Source: Candidatus Omnitrophota bacterium (lineage in GTDB: Bacteria; Omnitrophota; Omnitrophia; Omnitrophales; Aquincolibacteriaceae). Taken from it: a stretch of DNA of 34,989 bases. The position numbers and the translations under genes are program-made. The notes under the pieces were generated by a model. That model had not been told where the DNA came from. It made no database searches and saw only the letters and a list, made by a program, of their open reading frames with translations. Below, in pieces: positions 26,671-33,511 of the stretch. The stretch's first letter is position 1; each line of letters opens with the position of its first letter. The stretch spans positions 1-34,989 of the forward strand of contig JAHFHF010000029.1 in the NCBI GenBank assembly GCA_023247055.1. The letters are read 5' to 3'.

Positions 26671-27190
26671 TTGGGAAAAACGATTAGACAATGGACAGAC
26701 CTATCCTGTGACGAATCAAGGTTTTCTCGTGCCGGTAAAAAACAGGACACACCCCTCACTCGGTTCATGTGGTTTAAAAAACACAGTGATCTTTAACAAT
26801 CACCGGCGCCTCTGGACATAGCATTCGCTAGTGTCCGGTGCGCATAATCCCTGTACAAATCGATGCCTAGAGACTATTGGAAAAAGTATACCTGTCGATG
26901 AAGGGTTTTACAAAGTCTAGGCTAATGTTTAACTCTATTAAAATGAATAGGTTATGAAAATTTTTAAGAAATAATAAGGATGAAAATAGCAGAAGGGTTT
27001 TTTTGCTAAGACCCCAAAGATAAACTATTGCCTTTAATGAAGCAGCGTATTCATGTGAGAAAAGAGCAATATCCTGGGAAATGGGCGCTTTTTTAGCTTG
27101 ATGATATTGATCTGATCCGCCTAGCCTATTGCGCGATAAGGGATAACTTCGAGTGGCATGCCCCTTGCTTTTTAAAAGCAGCAATGCACT
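26671..27190. other. Intergenic region with no supported gene
   Basis: This region separates the start of the giant gene from the small plus-strand gene at 27260. It includes an AT-rich stretch at about 26870-27010. Open frames here have no ribosome binding site and no recognisable sequence. The giant gene's promoter should lie near 26700-26800, but I see no convincing -35/-10 pair. Confidence 0.5.
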
Positions 27191-27218
27191 TTGAACGGAG
27201 ACTCCGGGCTGGTAGAAT
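27191..27218 (+). promoter_or_regulatory. Candidate sigma-70 promoter for the gene at 27260
   Basis: TTGAAC at 27191-27196 and TAGAAT at 27213-27218 with 16 bp between them. The predicted start near 27225 would give a leader of about 35 bases. Confidence 0.45.
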
Positions 27219-27259
27219 AGCGGACAAACACTTACGGGAGATTTCTAAAGGAGGCTGTT

Positions 27260-27625
27260 ATGCGCATGCTAATGTTATTTTTTGCTTTTTTACTTCTGCC
27301 GGCGCCCCATGATCCGGCAGCTCTAGCTCTAAAGGAACCCGCTCCTGCCGCGACCGAGCAAAAAAAGACGCCGGAGGAAATCCGGGCTGAATTTCTGCAA
27401 AAAATCGAAGATGCAAAAAGACTTTCGGGCGGAGAAAAAATCGAACCGCAAGAAGGCCTGAAGATGCCGGAAATTCCCCAAGCGATCAAGGATGATAAGC
27501 TGAGTCCGGCTGAAAAAGTTCAGCTTTCCAATACCGAACTCAAACGAGCCGAAGGCAAAATCACGCAAACCGAAGCGGACATGGAAAAAGACACTCTAGC
27601 GCGCGAGGCAAATCTGAAATATTAA
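27260..27625 (+). CDS. Small exported protein, unknown function
   Basis: The 121-residue product begins after a strong AAAGGAGG (27247-27254) five bases before the ATG. Residues 1-23 form a hydrophobic signal sequence (MLFFAFLLLP). The mature part is Pro/Ala-rich at first, then highly charged and probably helical, with EEIRAEFLQKIEDAKRL and SNTELKRAEGKITQTEADM, suggesting a coiled coil. There are no cysteines and no recognised domain. It is transcribed away from the giant gene. A periplasmic role is inferred from the signal only. Confidence 0.75.
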   Translation: MRMLMLFFAFLLLPAPHDPAALALKEPAPAATEQKKTPEEIRAEFLQKIEDAKRLSGGEKIEPQEGLKMPEIPQAIKDDKLSPAEKVQLSNTELKRAEGKITQTEADMEKDTLAREANLKY

Positions 27626-27639
27626 CGCGGTGTATGAGT

Positions 27640-27850
27640 TGCCCCCCTCTTAGTCTCCCCCCGAAGAGCACGGGGGGAGAGACAAAAAAGGTTCTACTAT
27701 TTTCTCCCCCATGTTTTTTTTGGGAAGAGGTTCGTTTTGTTTCCTCCCCCGTGCTTTTCGGGGGAGGACTAACGCTTACGCAGGCTTCCTTGGCCTGCGA
27801 AGCGTTGTGCCTGAATAAAGATTTCAGGCGTAAGGTGGGGGAAAAAGAAA
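27640..27850. repeat. Composite of interspersed repeats between two genes
   Basis: Contains two CTCCCCC-GGGGGAG palindromes (27655-27679 and 27743-27767), a degenerate third near 27700, and a GC-rich hairpin AACGCTTACGCAGGC / GCCTGCGAAGCGTT at 27771-27806. These are the same type as those inside the giant gene. They may also terminate transcription of the two flanking genes, which face each other. Confidence 0.75.
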
Positions 27851-27852
27851 AA

Positions 27853-28407
27853 CTATCTCTTCAGCTTCGTAAACTTCGAACCTTCCAGCGTCAGGTTATA
27901 CATCAGTCCCTTCTGCCCCAGAATAAATCCCACAATCGGCTCATTGGTCTTCATCGTATCAATCGAGCCATCGGCCCCAACGGAAATGAGCGCTATGGAA
28001 CCGTCCACACCAACTTTCCAACCGTGGCTTTGCCGGAAGTTTGCGAGAGCGGCATCCTCCATGAAAAAGATATAGACCGTCTTAGCTTGTCCGCCTAACT
28101 GAAACCCGATCGACCCACTGACGGTGTTGTAATAATCTACCGTTTTTCCGCCGACTCTCAAGGCCCCTTCGCCGTATTCAGCACCAATCCCGATACCGCC
28201 CTTATAGACGCGCGGGAAAACCAGCACCCCTTCAGCCTTGGCCATAATGTCTTTAGCGCCATAAACCTGATTCTGAAATTTTTCAAGCGAGGTATCGACT
28301 TTCGTATCAATTTCAGCCGCGGTTTTGGCAAACCCGTTTTGCTGCGGCGCTAAAAAAGCAACCACCAGCATCAAAGCCATTCCTGCTCTGCGCATTCCCT
28401 GTCTCAT
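27853..28407 (-). CDS. SYLF (Ysc84) domain lipid-binding protein, exported
   Basis: I place the start at 28407 because AAGGAGG lies three bases upstream and it yields a proper signal peptide; a longer frame from 28458 has neither. The 184-residue product has an N-terminal signal sequence (MALMLVVAFLAPQQNGFA). The SYLF domain follows, with its hallmark AEGVLVFPRVYKGGIGIGAEYGEGAL and SIGFQLGGQAKTVYIFFM, and a glycine-rich C-terminal part ending in VGFILGQKGLMYNLTLEGSK. The family binds phosphoinositides in eukaryotes and is common as a bacterial exported protein of unclear role. The length is usual for bacterial members. Confidence 0.9.
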   Translation of the reverse strand: MRQGMRRAGMALMLVVAFLAPQQNGFAKTAAEIDTKVDTSLEKFQNQVYGAKDIMAKAEGVLVFPRVYKGGIGIGAEYGEGALRVGGKTVDYYNTVSGSIGFQLGGQAKTVYIFFMEDAALANFRQSHGWKVGVDGSIALISVGADGSIDTMKTNEPIVGFILGQKGLMYNLTLEGSKFTKLKR

Positions 28408-28540
28408 AAAGCCTCCTTGAATCGTTTTAATTTTAACGCGATGAAAACACACCGTCATTTTAGGCCTGCGCTTTAGGCTTGGGTAGTTTTTTTTACGTCA
28501 ATGGAGATTTTTAGAAACACTGTGCGGGAAATCCGACAAC

Positions 28541-28558
28541 TGTCAGAAAAATCTGACA
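28541..28558. promoter_or_regulatory. Inverted repeat TGTCAG-N6-CTGACA, possible activator site
   Basis: A perfect 6-bp inverted repeat upstream of the sigma-54-like element, centred about 75 bases before its predicted start. This spacing suits an enhancer-binding protein, but no such gene is in the window. Confidence 0.4.
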
Positions 28559-28599
28559 TTGGAAGATCAAAAGCAGCGCCGCTCTAGCCGCGCTGCTCC

Positions 28600-28615
28600 T
28601 GGCATAAGAAATGCT
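28600..28615 (+). promoter_or_regulatory. Candidate sigma-54 promoter
   Basis: TGGCATAAGAAATGCT has GG and GC separated by 10 bases, matching the TGGCACG-N4-TTGCW pattern at the two key dinucleotides. It would start transcription near 28625, 20 bases before the small gene. Confidence 0.45.
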
Positions 28616-28645
28616 ATGGGATAGGACACAATAACGGGAGGATTT

Positions 28646-28885
28646 ATGAGGGCTATTATTTTTATACTTAGCTTTGTTTTTATTTTCGCGACAGGCTTTA
28701 GTGCGGCCTGGGCACTTGATGAGGATACTCCCAAGGCTTGTCCTTCCGGGCAAGGCTGGGACCGTACGAACAGCGAATGCAAGCCCTTAGACGCCGCGGG
28801 AAAACTTCCCTCGGGAGAATTTCCGGCAACGGACACATTTTCTGAACCAGAAACAGCAAAAACCCCTACACCAGACCGCCTCTAA
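28646..28885 (+). CDS. Small exported protein, unknown function
   Basis: The 79-residue product has GGGAGGA four bases before the ATG. Residues 1-23 form a signal peptide (FILSFVFIFATGFSAAWA). The mature part is about 55 residues with two cysteines (C32 in KACPSGQGWDR and C45 in SECKPL), which could form one disulfide, and a Pro/Thr-rich tail. No family is recognised. A candidate sigma-54 promoter precedes it and a long hairpin follows its stop, so it is probably a single-gene transcript. Confidence 0.75.
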   Translation: MRAIIFILSFVFIFATGFSAAWALDEDTPKACPSGQGWDRTNSECKPLDAAGKLPSGEFPATDTFSEPETAKTPTPDRL

Positions 28886-28903
28886 AACCGCTAGTATCCT
28901 CTC

Positions 28904-28956
28904 AGGAGGTTCGTTATTTTTAATGCGAAAGCATTTTAAATAACGAACCTTCTCCT
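28904..28956 (+). terminator. Long hairpin after the small exported gene
   Basis: GGTTCGTTATTT and AAATAACGAACC pair over a GAAA loop (28927-28930), with extra pairing of AGGAG and CTCCT at the base. A U-rich tail is lacking, so termination is likely but not certain. Confidence 0.55.
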
Positions 28957-29021
28957 ACCTTTCCAAAGCAACGGTATTTTTATGGGTCAATTATCTCACC
29001 TTCCTAGAGTCGGCGGCTTCT

Positions 29022-29045
29022 CGCTTCAAATCCTCTTTTTCCCAA
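29022..29045 (-). repeat. Truncated copy of tRNA-associated element
   Basis: The 24 bases here are identical to 29297-29320 and read on the minus strand as TTGGGAAAAAGAGGATTTG. The related part continues leftward to about 29003 with a few differences. Confidence 0.75.
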
Positions 29046-29057
29046 CTAAAGCAGGTC

Positions 29058-29086
29058 GTCCCTATCGCGCACCGCGCGACAGGGAC
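29058..29086. repeat. GC-rich hairpin
   Basis: GTCCCT-A-TCGCGC and GCGCGA-C-AGGGAC with a three-base loop, inside the repeat cluster beside the tRNA. Confidence 0.7.
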
Positions 29087-29115
29087 AGACCATCTCTTTT
29101 GTTGATAAAAAAAGC

Positions 29116-29161
29116 AAAGCCATTTTTCGCTTTTCTGGTCGGAAAAGCAAAAAATGGCTTT
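29116..29161. terminator. Strong hairpin between tRNA-derived repeats
   Basis: AAAGCCATTTTTCGCTTTTC pairs with GGAAAAGCAAAAAATGGCTTT over TGGTC. It occupies the same relative place as the tRNA-Pro terminator: between the repeat containing the 3' end of the tRNA and the TTCAAATCCTCTTTTTCCC block. Confidence 0.65.
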
Positions 29162-29171
29162 GTTAAGGAAG

Positions 29172-29310
29172 AGATGGTCGGGGCGAGAGGATTTAGCTAC
29201 TACGCTCGGACGGAGCCTCGCTGCGTAGCCTCCCCTCACGGCCTGACGCGCGGTCTTCGACTTACGCGCTTTTCCTCCTAGACGTCGGCGGCCGTTCGCT
29301 TCAAATCCTC
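29172..29310 (-). repeat. tRNA-associated repeat with tRNA-Pro 3' end
   Basis: The left end (29172-29194) repeats 23 bases of tRNA-Pro's 3' end, including CCA. The right end carries CAAATCCTC, so the unit is bounded by GAGGATTT and AAATCCTC inverted ends. Internal GC-rich complements such as CTACGC/GCGTAG suggest a folded RNA. I found no open frame with a ribosome binding site. Confidence 0.7.
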
Positions 29311-29327
29311 TTTTTCCCAATAAACTT

Positions 29328-29360
29328 AAAAAGCCTAGGACAAATTGTCCTAGGCTTTTT
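29328..29360 (-). terminator. Terminator of tRNA-Pro
   Basis: AAAAAGCCTAGGACAA and TTGTCCTAGGCTTTTT are perfect complements (16 bp) around one A, and the stem ends in a T run. It lies five bases beyond the tRNA's CCA. Confidence 0.85.
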
Positions 29361-29364
29361 AAGA

Positions 29365-29435
<71 letters not shown>

Positions 29436-29443
<8 letters not shown>

Positions 29444-29518
29444 ACGTATTTCTACTTTTCAAATCATACAACAGGGCTGTCTCTCCGAAGCTTTAGCGTA
29501 GGAGGACGCCCCGACGTA
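29436..29518 (-). repeat. Repeat inserted between tRNA-Pro and its promoter
   Basis: The direct repeat ACGCCCCGACGTA occurs at 29436-29448 (tRNA 5' end) and at 29506-29518. Between them is a short element containing TCTCCGAAGCTTTAGCGTAG, a motif seen widely as an interspersed bacterial repeat. Confidence 0.75.
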
Positions 29519-29522
29519 AGTG

Positions 29523-29551
29523 ATTATACTACAATAGGTTAAAGCGATAAA
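29523..29551 (-). promoter_or_regulatory. Candidate sigma-70 promoter of tRNA-Pro
   Basis: On the minus strand, a consensus -10 TATAAT (29523-29528) lies 17 bp from a weak -35 TTTATC (29546-29551). Predicted start near 29516, inside the first copy of the 13-bp direct repeat. Confidence 0.6.
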
Positions 29552-29650
29552 AATTCTGAGGGGGTTCTCAGGAAAAGGCATTTTAGCAGATTCGCTTCGG
29601 CTTGTCAGCCTTGATATACTCCCATGAGCCGGATGTTTCCCGGCAAAAAG

Positions 29651-29682
29651 AAAACCCCGCACTTTTTCAAGTGCGGGGTTTT
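29651..29682 (-). terminator. Terminator of the HU gene
   Basis: AAAACCCCGCACTT and AAGTGCGGGGTTTT pair over a four-base loop, 17 bases beyond the HU stop codon; A/T tracts flank it on both sides. Confidence 0.85.
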
Positions 29683-29698
29683 TTCTGAAAACCACGTC

Positions 29699-29974
29699 TT
29701 ACTTCTGGACGGCTTTCTTCAAATCAGCTCCGGCTTTAAAACCAGGAACTTTGCGGGCTTTGATCGTAATCGTCTGACCCGTTTTCGGATTGCGGCCCTG
29801 ACGCGCTTTGCGGTTACGAACCACAAAACTGCCAAAACCGATCAGAGAAACCTTCTGCCCCTTTTTGAGCGATCCCTTGATCGCGTCAAAAGTCGCATTG
29901 ACGATTTCCCACGCTTTTGCCTTCGAAAGCTTTGCCTGCTTTGCAACGGCCTGTGCGAGATCTCCTTTATTCAT
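29699..29974 (-). CDS. hup: HU-family DNA-binding protein
   Basis: I use the ATG at 29974, preceded by AAAGGGGGTG, which gives 91 residues, the standard HU length; a longer frame adds 27 unrelated residues. The product starts MNKGDLAQAVAKQAKLSKAK. It contains the conserved dimer core and FGSFVVRNRKARQGRNPKTG, where RNP and the following arm insert into the DNA minor groove. The C-terminal VPGFKAGADLKKAV is typical. HU packages and bends chromosomal DNA. The gene appears to be transcribed alone, since a terminator follows it and about 180 bp of structured intergenic DNA precedes it. The symbol follows common usage. Confidence 0.95.
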   Translation of the reverse strand: MNKGDLAQAVAKQAKLSKAKAWEIVNATFDAIKGSLKKGQKVSLIGFGSFVVRNRKARQGRNPKTGQTITIKARKVPGFKAGADLKKAVQK

Positions 29975-30009
29975 GTTGTCACCCCCTTTCATCATTGAGA
30001 TTTTAAAAA

Positions 30010-30155
30010 GTGCTGCGTCACACGTGTCATGTGATACGCATTTATAAAACTGCAACTCTTCGCGTCACTCGGCACGAGTCACGCGCCACGCTTTTTAATA
30101 TCCGCATTCGTATGCGAATACCACGCCTCACGGATCAAGGAAATCCGTGTAGGCG
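30010..30155. repeat. Structured intergenic DNA between HU and gpsA
   Basis: Three stems in a row: GCGTGACTCG/CGAGTGACGC near 30062-30086, ATTCGCATACGAAT near 30104-30118, and CACGGAT/ATCCGTG near 30130-30155. The last directly follows the gpsA stop and may act as its terminator. No gene is visible. Confidence 0.55.
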
Positions 30156-31169
30156 CTAGTACTGTTTCCACTCCTCGTGAGCATCGCGGCTAAGCAAATC
30201 CATCACGGCCTGACGCGGATTCTTGTCTTTGAAAAGCACTTGATAGACCTCATCGATAATCGGCAGTTCAATGCCGACTTTCTGGCAGAGTTCATGCAGG
30301 GCAGCGGCGGTTTCAACGCCCTCGGCGACCATTTGCATTTCAGCCAGGATGTCTTTGATCTTGCGGCCCTCGCCCAGTTCGCGGCCGACGCGCAAATTGC
30401 GGCCGTGCTGCGAAAAACAGGTCGTCACAAGATCGCCCATGCCGGAGAGGCCAAAAAACGTATTGGGATTGGCGCCTAGTTTACTGCCCAGACGCGCCAT
30501 CTCGAGCAGGCCGCGCGAGAGCAGGCCGGACTTGGTGTTATCGCCGAATTTGAGACCGTCGCAAATGCCCGCCGCAATGGCGATGACGTTCTTCAGAGCG
30601 CCGCCCATTTCCACGCCGACCACATCGGCCTGCACGTAAATGCGGAAAAAAGTGTCCATGAAAGCATTTTGTACTTCCTCGGCGGCTTTGATATTTTTAG
30701 ACGCGACCACGACAAGAGTCGGAATGTTGCGCGCGACCTCTTCGGCATGTGAAGGGCCGGAAAGAATGACAAGCGGGTTGGTGTCCCCCAGGATGGAATG
30801 CACGATTTCCGAGGGCCGGAGGCTGGTTTTGCGCTCAATACCCTTGGAAACACTAATGAGAACTTTACCTGTGACGTTATATTCAAGAACTTTGTGCAGG
30901 ATATTGCGCACAAATTGGGTCGGGATGGCCAAAACAATGAACCGGCTGGCAGTCAGGGCTTCTTTAAGGTCGCTTGTGATGCGGAGATTGTCTGGCAGCG
31001 GGACGCCGGGAAGAAATTTGACGTTTTCTTTTTTTTGCCTGAGAACTTCGGCGTAGTCGGGAAATGCGGACCACAACAAAACATCGTTGCCGCGGCGCGC
31101 ATTGACTAAGGCAAGCGCTGTTCCCCAACCCCCGTCACCTAAAACCGTGACTTTGTGTGCGTTCGTCAT
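30156..31169 (-). CDS. gpsA: NAD(P)-dependent glycerol-3-phosphate dehydrogenase
   Basis: The 337-residue cytoplasmic enzyme reduces dihydroxyacetone phosphate to sn-glycerol 3-phosphate, the first step towards phospholipids. The start has GGAG four bases upstream. The N-terminal Rossmann motif is GDGGWGTALA (residues 11-20). The substrate-binding region GVEMGGALKNVIAIAAGICD and the block KSGLLSRGLLEMARLG, then GLSGMGDLVTTC, are all present. The length is typical of the family. Its upstream leader carries a palindrome described separately. It is separated from the thioesterase gene by about 195 bp, so it probably has its own promoter. Confidence 0.96.
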   Translation of the reverse strand: MTNAHKVTVLGDGGWGTALALVNARRGNDVLLWSAFPDYAEVLRQKKENVKFLPGVPLPDNLRITSDLKEALTASRFIVLAIPTQFVRNILHKVLEYNVTGKVLISVSKGIERKTSLRPSEIVHSILGDTNPLVILSGPSHAEEVARNIPTLVVVASKNIKAAEEVQNAFMDTFFRIYVQADVVGVEMGGALKNVIAIAAGICDGLKFGDNTKSGLLSRGLLEMARLGSKLGANPNTFFGLSGMGDLVTTCFSQHGRNLRVGRELGEGRKIKDILAEMQMVAEGVETAAALHELCQKVGIELPIIDEVYQVLFKDKNPRQAVMDLLSRDAHEEWKQY

Positions 31170-31198
31170 TTTCTCCGCTTTGGGTTAAAACGTGGAAA

Positions 31199-31215
31199 CC
31201 CTTGTCAGACAAGGG
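31199..31215. promoter_or_regulatory. Palindrome in the gpsA leader
   Basis: CCCTTGTC-A-GACAAGGG, 30 bases upstream of the gpsA ATG. A weak -35/-10 pair (TTGCTT and TAAATT, 17 bp apart, minus strand 31231-31259) lies just before it, so this palindrome could be an operator or a leader hairpin. Confidence 0.4.
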
Positions 31216-31326
31216 ATACAAGCGAGGCACAATTTAGCACGGAACTTTCTAAGAAGCAAAGGTTTCTTTTATAATGAGGCCACGTGTTACGCTGCGCAGC
31301 TGCGTCAACACGCCCGGCCGAATTTA

Positions 31327-31360
31327 TCCAGTTCAGACACGGCCTAGTGTCTGAACTGGA
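31327..31360. terminator. Hairpin after the thioesterase gene
   Basis: TCCAGTTCAGACAC and GTGTCTGAACTGGA are perfect 14-bp complements around GGCCTA, five bases beyond the thioesterase stop. No U tract follows, so termination is inferred from position. Confidence 0.55.
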
Positions 31361-31364
31361 AACA

Positions 31365-31778
31365 TTACTGCAGCAGCGAATAGCACTCCACTTTTTCGGA
31401 TACGCTTTCCGGCGCCCGCACCGGTTTCATGGACGCATCGACGAACACATGCACGGTATAGCCCTGTGAAATCGGTTTTACGGTGCCGGGTTTCAGCACC
31501 TGATATTCAAACCGGATCGTGCTGATGCGCAGTTCGCTGACGCTGGTACGGATGGTGATCAAGTCATCATAGGTCGAAGGGCCCATGTAACGGGCGTGTG
31601 CTTCCACGACGGGTAAATAAATCCCCTGTTTTTCGCATTCGGTATAAGGCAGACCGAGCGCGCGGAAATACTCCGTGCGAGCGGCTTCAAACCAAATCAG
31701 GTAATTGGCATAGTAACTGATGCCCATTTTGTCCGTGTCGCCGTAGCGCACCCGGTATTCATAATCAAAATATTTCAT
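31365..31778 (-). CDS. Acyl-CoA thioesterase, YbgC/4HBT family
   Basis: The 137-residue hotdog-fold thioesterase probably cleaves acyl-CoA in the cytoplasm. The active-site motif YGDTDKMGISYYANYLIWFE includes the catalytic Asp16. GLPYTECEKQGIYLPVVEAHARY and the C-terminal ISTIRFEYQVL match the family well. The start has GGAG upstream (AGACGGAGATTTTGGGATG). YbgC-type proteins usually accompany tol-pal genes, but those genes are not in this window. The substrate is unknown. Confidence 0.9.
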   Translation of the reverse strand: MKYFDYEYRVRYGDTDKMGISYYANYLIWFEAARTEYFRALGLPYTECEKQGIYLPVVEAHARYMGPSTYDDLITIRTSVSELRISTIRFEYQVLKPGTVKPISQGYTVHVFVDASMKPVRAPESVSEKVECYSLLQ

Positions 31779-31825
31779 CCCAAAATCTCCGTCTGTTTTT
31801 TGTATTTAGAGCAACGAACAAAACC

Positions 31826-31951
31826 TTGCCATCCTGAGTCCTTCGGCTGTCATTCTGAGCGAAGCGAAGAATTTCGAACTCAGGATAAACTGCGCGAAGG
31901 ATCTTGCTTTGGAATTCTTCGTCCCACAAGCCTCAACGGACTCAGAATGAC
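31826..31951. repeat. Interspersed repeat, CATCCTGAG family, intergenic
   Basis: CATCCTGAGTCCTTCG, CATTCTGAGCGAAGCGAAG, and GAAGGATCTTG with a final CTCAGAATGACAG. This is the same family as the copies at 5296 and 17968 inside the giant gene, here in its more usual intergenic position. Confidence 0.85.
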
Positions 31952-31958
31952 AGTTTTG

Positions 31959-32390
31959 TTAGGTGCGCTTGGAAATACGCTTGTAATTCCTAAGCCGTAT
32001 CAGTGCATAGAGGCAGAGCCCAAACGCCGTTCCGGCGGTATCGGCAAGCAGGTCCAGAACTTCGGGACTGCGGCCCGGCACAGCCCGCTGCGCAGCTTCC
32101 GTCACGACGCCCAGCAGAATGCCATAGCCGAAGGCCATGACTCCCGAATGCCGGAAGACCACGCTTTTGGCCAGTCTGAACGCATTCGCCGCTGCGAGAA
32201 AAAGAATAAAAAATTCAATGCCATGCAGTAATTTGTCATCAACGCCTTGAAGAAAGCTTGGAATTTGGGATGGCGGGAGAACGGCGCCTCTAAAAACCAG
32301 GGCCGTCCAGACCCAGAGCGGCAGCCAGCCTGCAAGCCAGCGCTTTAAAAACGACGCTGCTGTTTTAGAAGGACTCTTTAAGGTGTTCAA
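31959..32390 (-). CDS. VanZ-like membrane protein
   Basis: The product has about four transmembrane helices. The family signature appears as [41 protein letters not shown], and [15 protein letters not shown], with conserved Asp, His, Glu and Gln. VanZ-like proteins are widespread and mostly of unknown function. No ATG fits except one well inside dnaJ (32504). I therefore chose a TTG at 32390 with AAAGG five bases upstream, which gives 143 residues and overlaps dnaJ by 26 bases, suggesting coupled translation. The start is uncertain. Confidence 0.75.
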   Translation of the reverse strand: MNTLKSPSKTAASFLKRWLAGWLPLWVWTALVFRGAVLPPSQIPSFLQGVDDKLLHGIEFFILFLAAANAFRLAKSVVFRHSGVMAFGYGILLGVVTEAAQRAVPGRSPEVLDLLADTAGTAFGLCLYALIRLRNYKRISKRT

Positions 32391-33483
32391 AGAAACCTTT
32401 CTTCCGGAGCTGAATTTTGTTGCCGCGCAATTTAGCGTATTGCTCGAGCAGTTTGCGTTCTTCGTCGTGGACTTTGGCTGGAATATCGATTTCGATGCGC
32501 ACAAACAAATCGCCGCGCAGGTTTTCGCGCGAAAGCACCGGCAGGCCCTCGCCTTTGATTTTAAGGATTTTTCCGGCGGGCGTGCCGTGCGGGATTTTCA
32601 AAGACGCCTCAGACGTCAGCGTGGGCACTTTGATCTCACCGCCCAGCACGGCCGCCGTATAGGGCACTAGCACTTCACAGTAAAGGTTCTCATCCTTGCG
32701 TTCAAATAACTCGTGGGGTTCGACCTGCATCAGAATGTAAAGATCGCCGCGCGGGCCGCCGTTTTCGCCGGCCTCGCCTTCACCCGTCATTTTAAGACGC
32801 ATGCCGTTATCGACGCCGGGCGGCAGTTTGACTTTGATTTTGCGGGTCTGGCGCACGCGCTTCGCGCCGTGGCAAACCGCGCAGGGTTTTTCGATCTTTT
32901 CCCCCTCACCCCGGCAGGCGTGGCAGGTACGGCGCATGGTAAAAAATCCCTGCGAGATGCGCACCTCGCCTTGGCCGCGGCATTCATTGCAAACGGCTTT
33001 TTTGGAACCGGGTTTGGCGCCGGAGCCTTTGCATTCGCCGCAGGTTTCGTGACGCGGAATTTCGAGTTGTTTTTCTTTGCCGTGGAGCACGTCTTCAAAC
33101 GTCAGGGCAACGCCGATTTCCAGATCTGCGCCGCGGCGCGTACGGCTGCGGCCGCCGCGGCCGCCGCCCCCGATAAAATCTTCGAAAATATCGCCAAAAA
33201 CGTCGCCAAAACCCCGGAAGGCATCTTCAAATCCTTCGAAGCCTTGAAAGCCGCGTCCGCCCAGAGAATGGCCGAATTGATCATACTGGGCGCGTTTCTC
33301 GGCATCGCTTAAGACGGCATAAGCCTCGGCGCATTCCTTAAAGGCTTCTTCCGCTTTCACATCGCCTGGATTGCGGTCCGGGTGATACTGCATGGCCAGC
33401 TTGCGGTAATTTTTTTTAATCTCCTCCGCGCTGGAGGTGCGGCTGACGCTTAAAATTTCGTAGTAATCTCTTTTTTGTGCCAT
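32365..33483 (-). CDS. dnaJ: Chaperone DnaJ (Hsp40)
   Basis: The ATG at 33483 gives [18 protein letters not shown] and 372 residues, the usual length. A longer upstream frame would overlap grpE and encode nonsense. The J domain has HPD at 34-36. A Gly/Phe-rich linker (75-115) follows, then four zinc-binding repeats at 148-208 ([32 protein letters not shown]). The last one has lost its final Gly to Lys. The two substrate-binding sheets follow. It stimulates DnaK ATP hydrolysis and delivers clients. It follows grpE by 28 bases in the same direction; dnaK is not between them. Confidence 0.97.
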   Translation of the reverse strand: MAQKRDYYEILSVSRTSSAEEIKKNYRKLAMQYHPDRNPGDVKAEEAFKECAEAYAVLSDAEKRAQYDQFGHSLGGRGFQGFEGFEDAFRGFGDVFGDIFEDFIGGGGRGGRSRTRRGADLEIGVALTFEDVLHGKEKQLEIPRHETCGECKGSGAKPGSKKAVCNECRGQGEVRISQGFFTMRRTCHACRGEGEKIEKPCAVCHGAKRVRQTRKIKVKLPPGVDNGMRLKMTGEGEAGENGGPRGDLYILMQVEPHELFERKDENLYCEVLVPYTAAVLGGEIKVPTLTSEASLKIPHGTPAGKILKIKGEGLPVLSRENLRGDLFVRIEIDIPAKVHDEERKLLEQYAKLRGNKIQLRKKGFFEHLKESF

Positions 33484-33511
33484 GGTCAATTCGGGGTGGG
33501 AAGCTGCAAGG

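Noticed and set aside
3416..24524. Regular repeats that might be a CRISPR array
   Set aside because: The units are 7-bp tandem repeats without spacers, inside a coding gene.
1..26670. A string of separate genes or pseudogenes on the minus strand
   Set aside because: There is no stop codon in the frame, no internal ribosome binding site with a fitting start, and modules are joined by repeat-filled linkers rather than gene boundaries.
26867..27184. A minus-strand open frame of 105 residues in the intergenic region
   Set aside because: It has no ATG start with a ribosome binding site, is AT-rich and matches no known protein.
31800..32231. A 143-residue plus-strand open frame containing FGCHSERSEEF
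   Set aside because: Its first part is the translated interspersed repeat and the rest is antisense to the VanZ-like gene.
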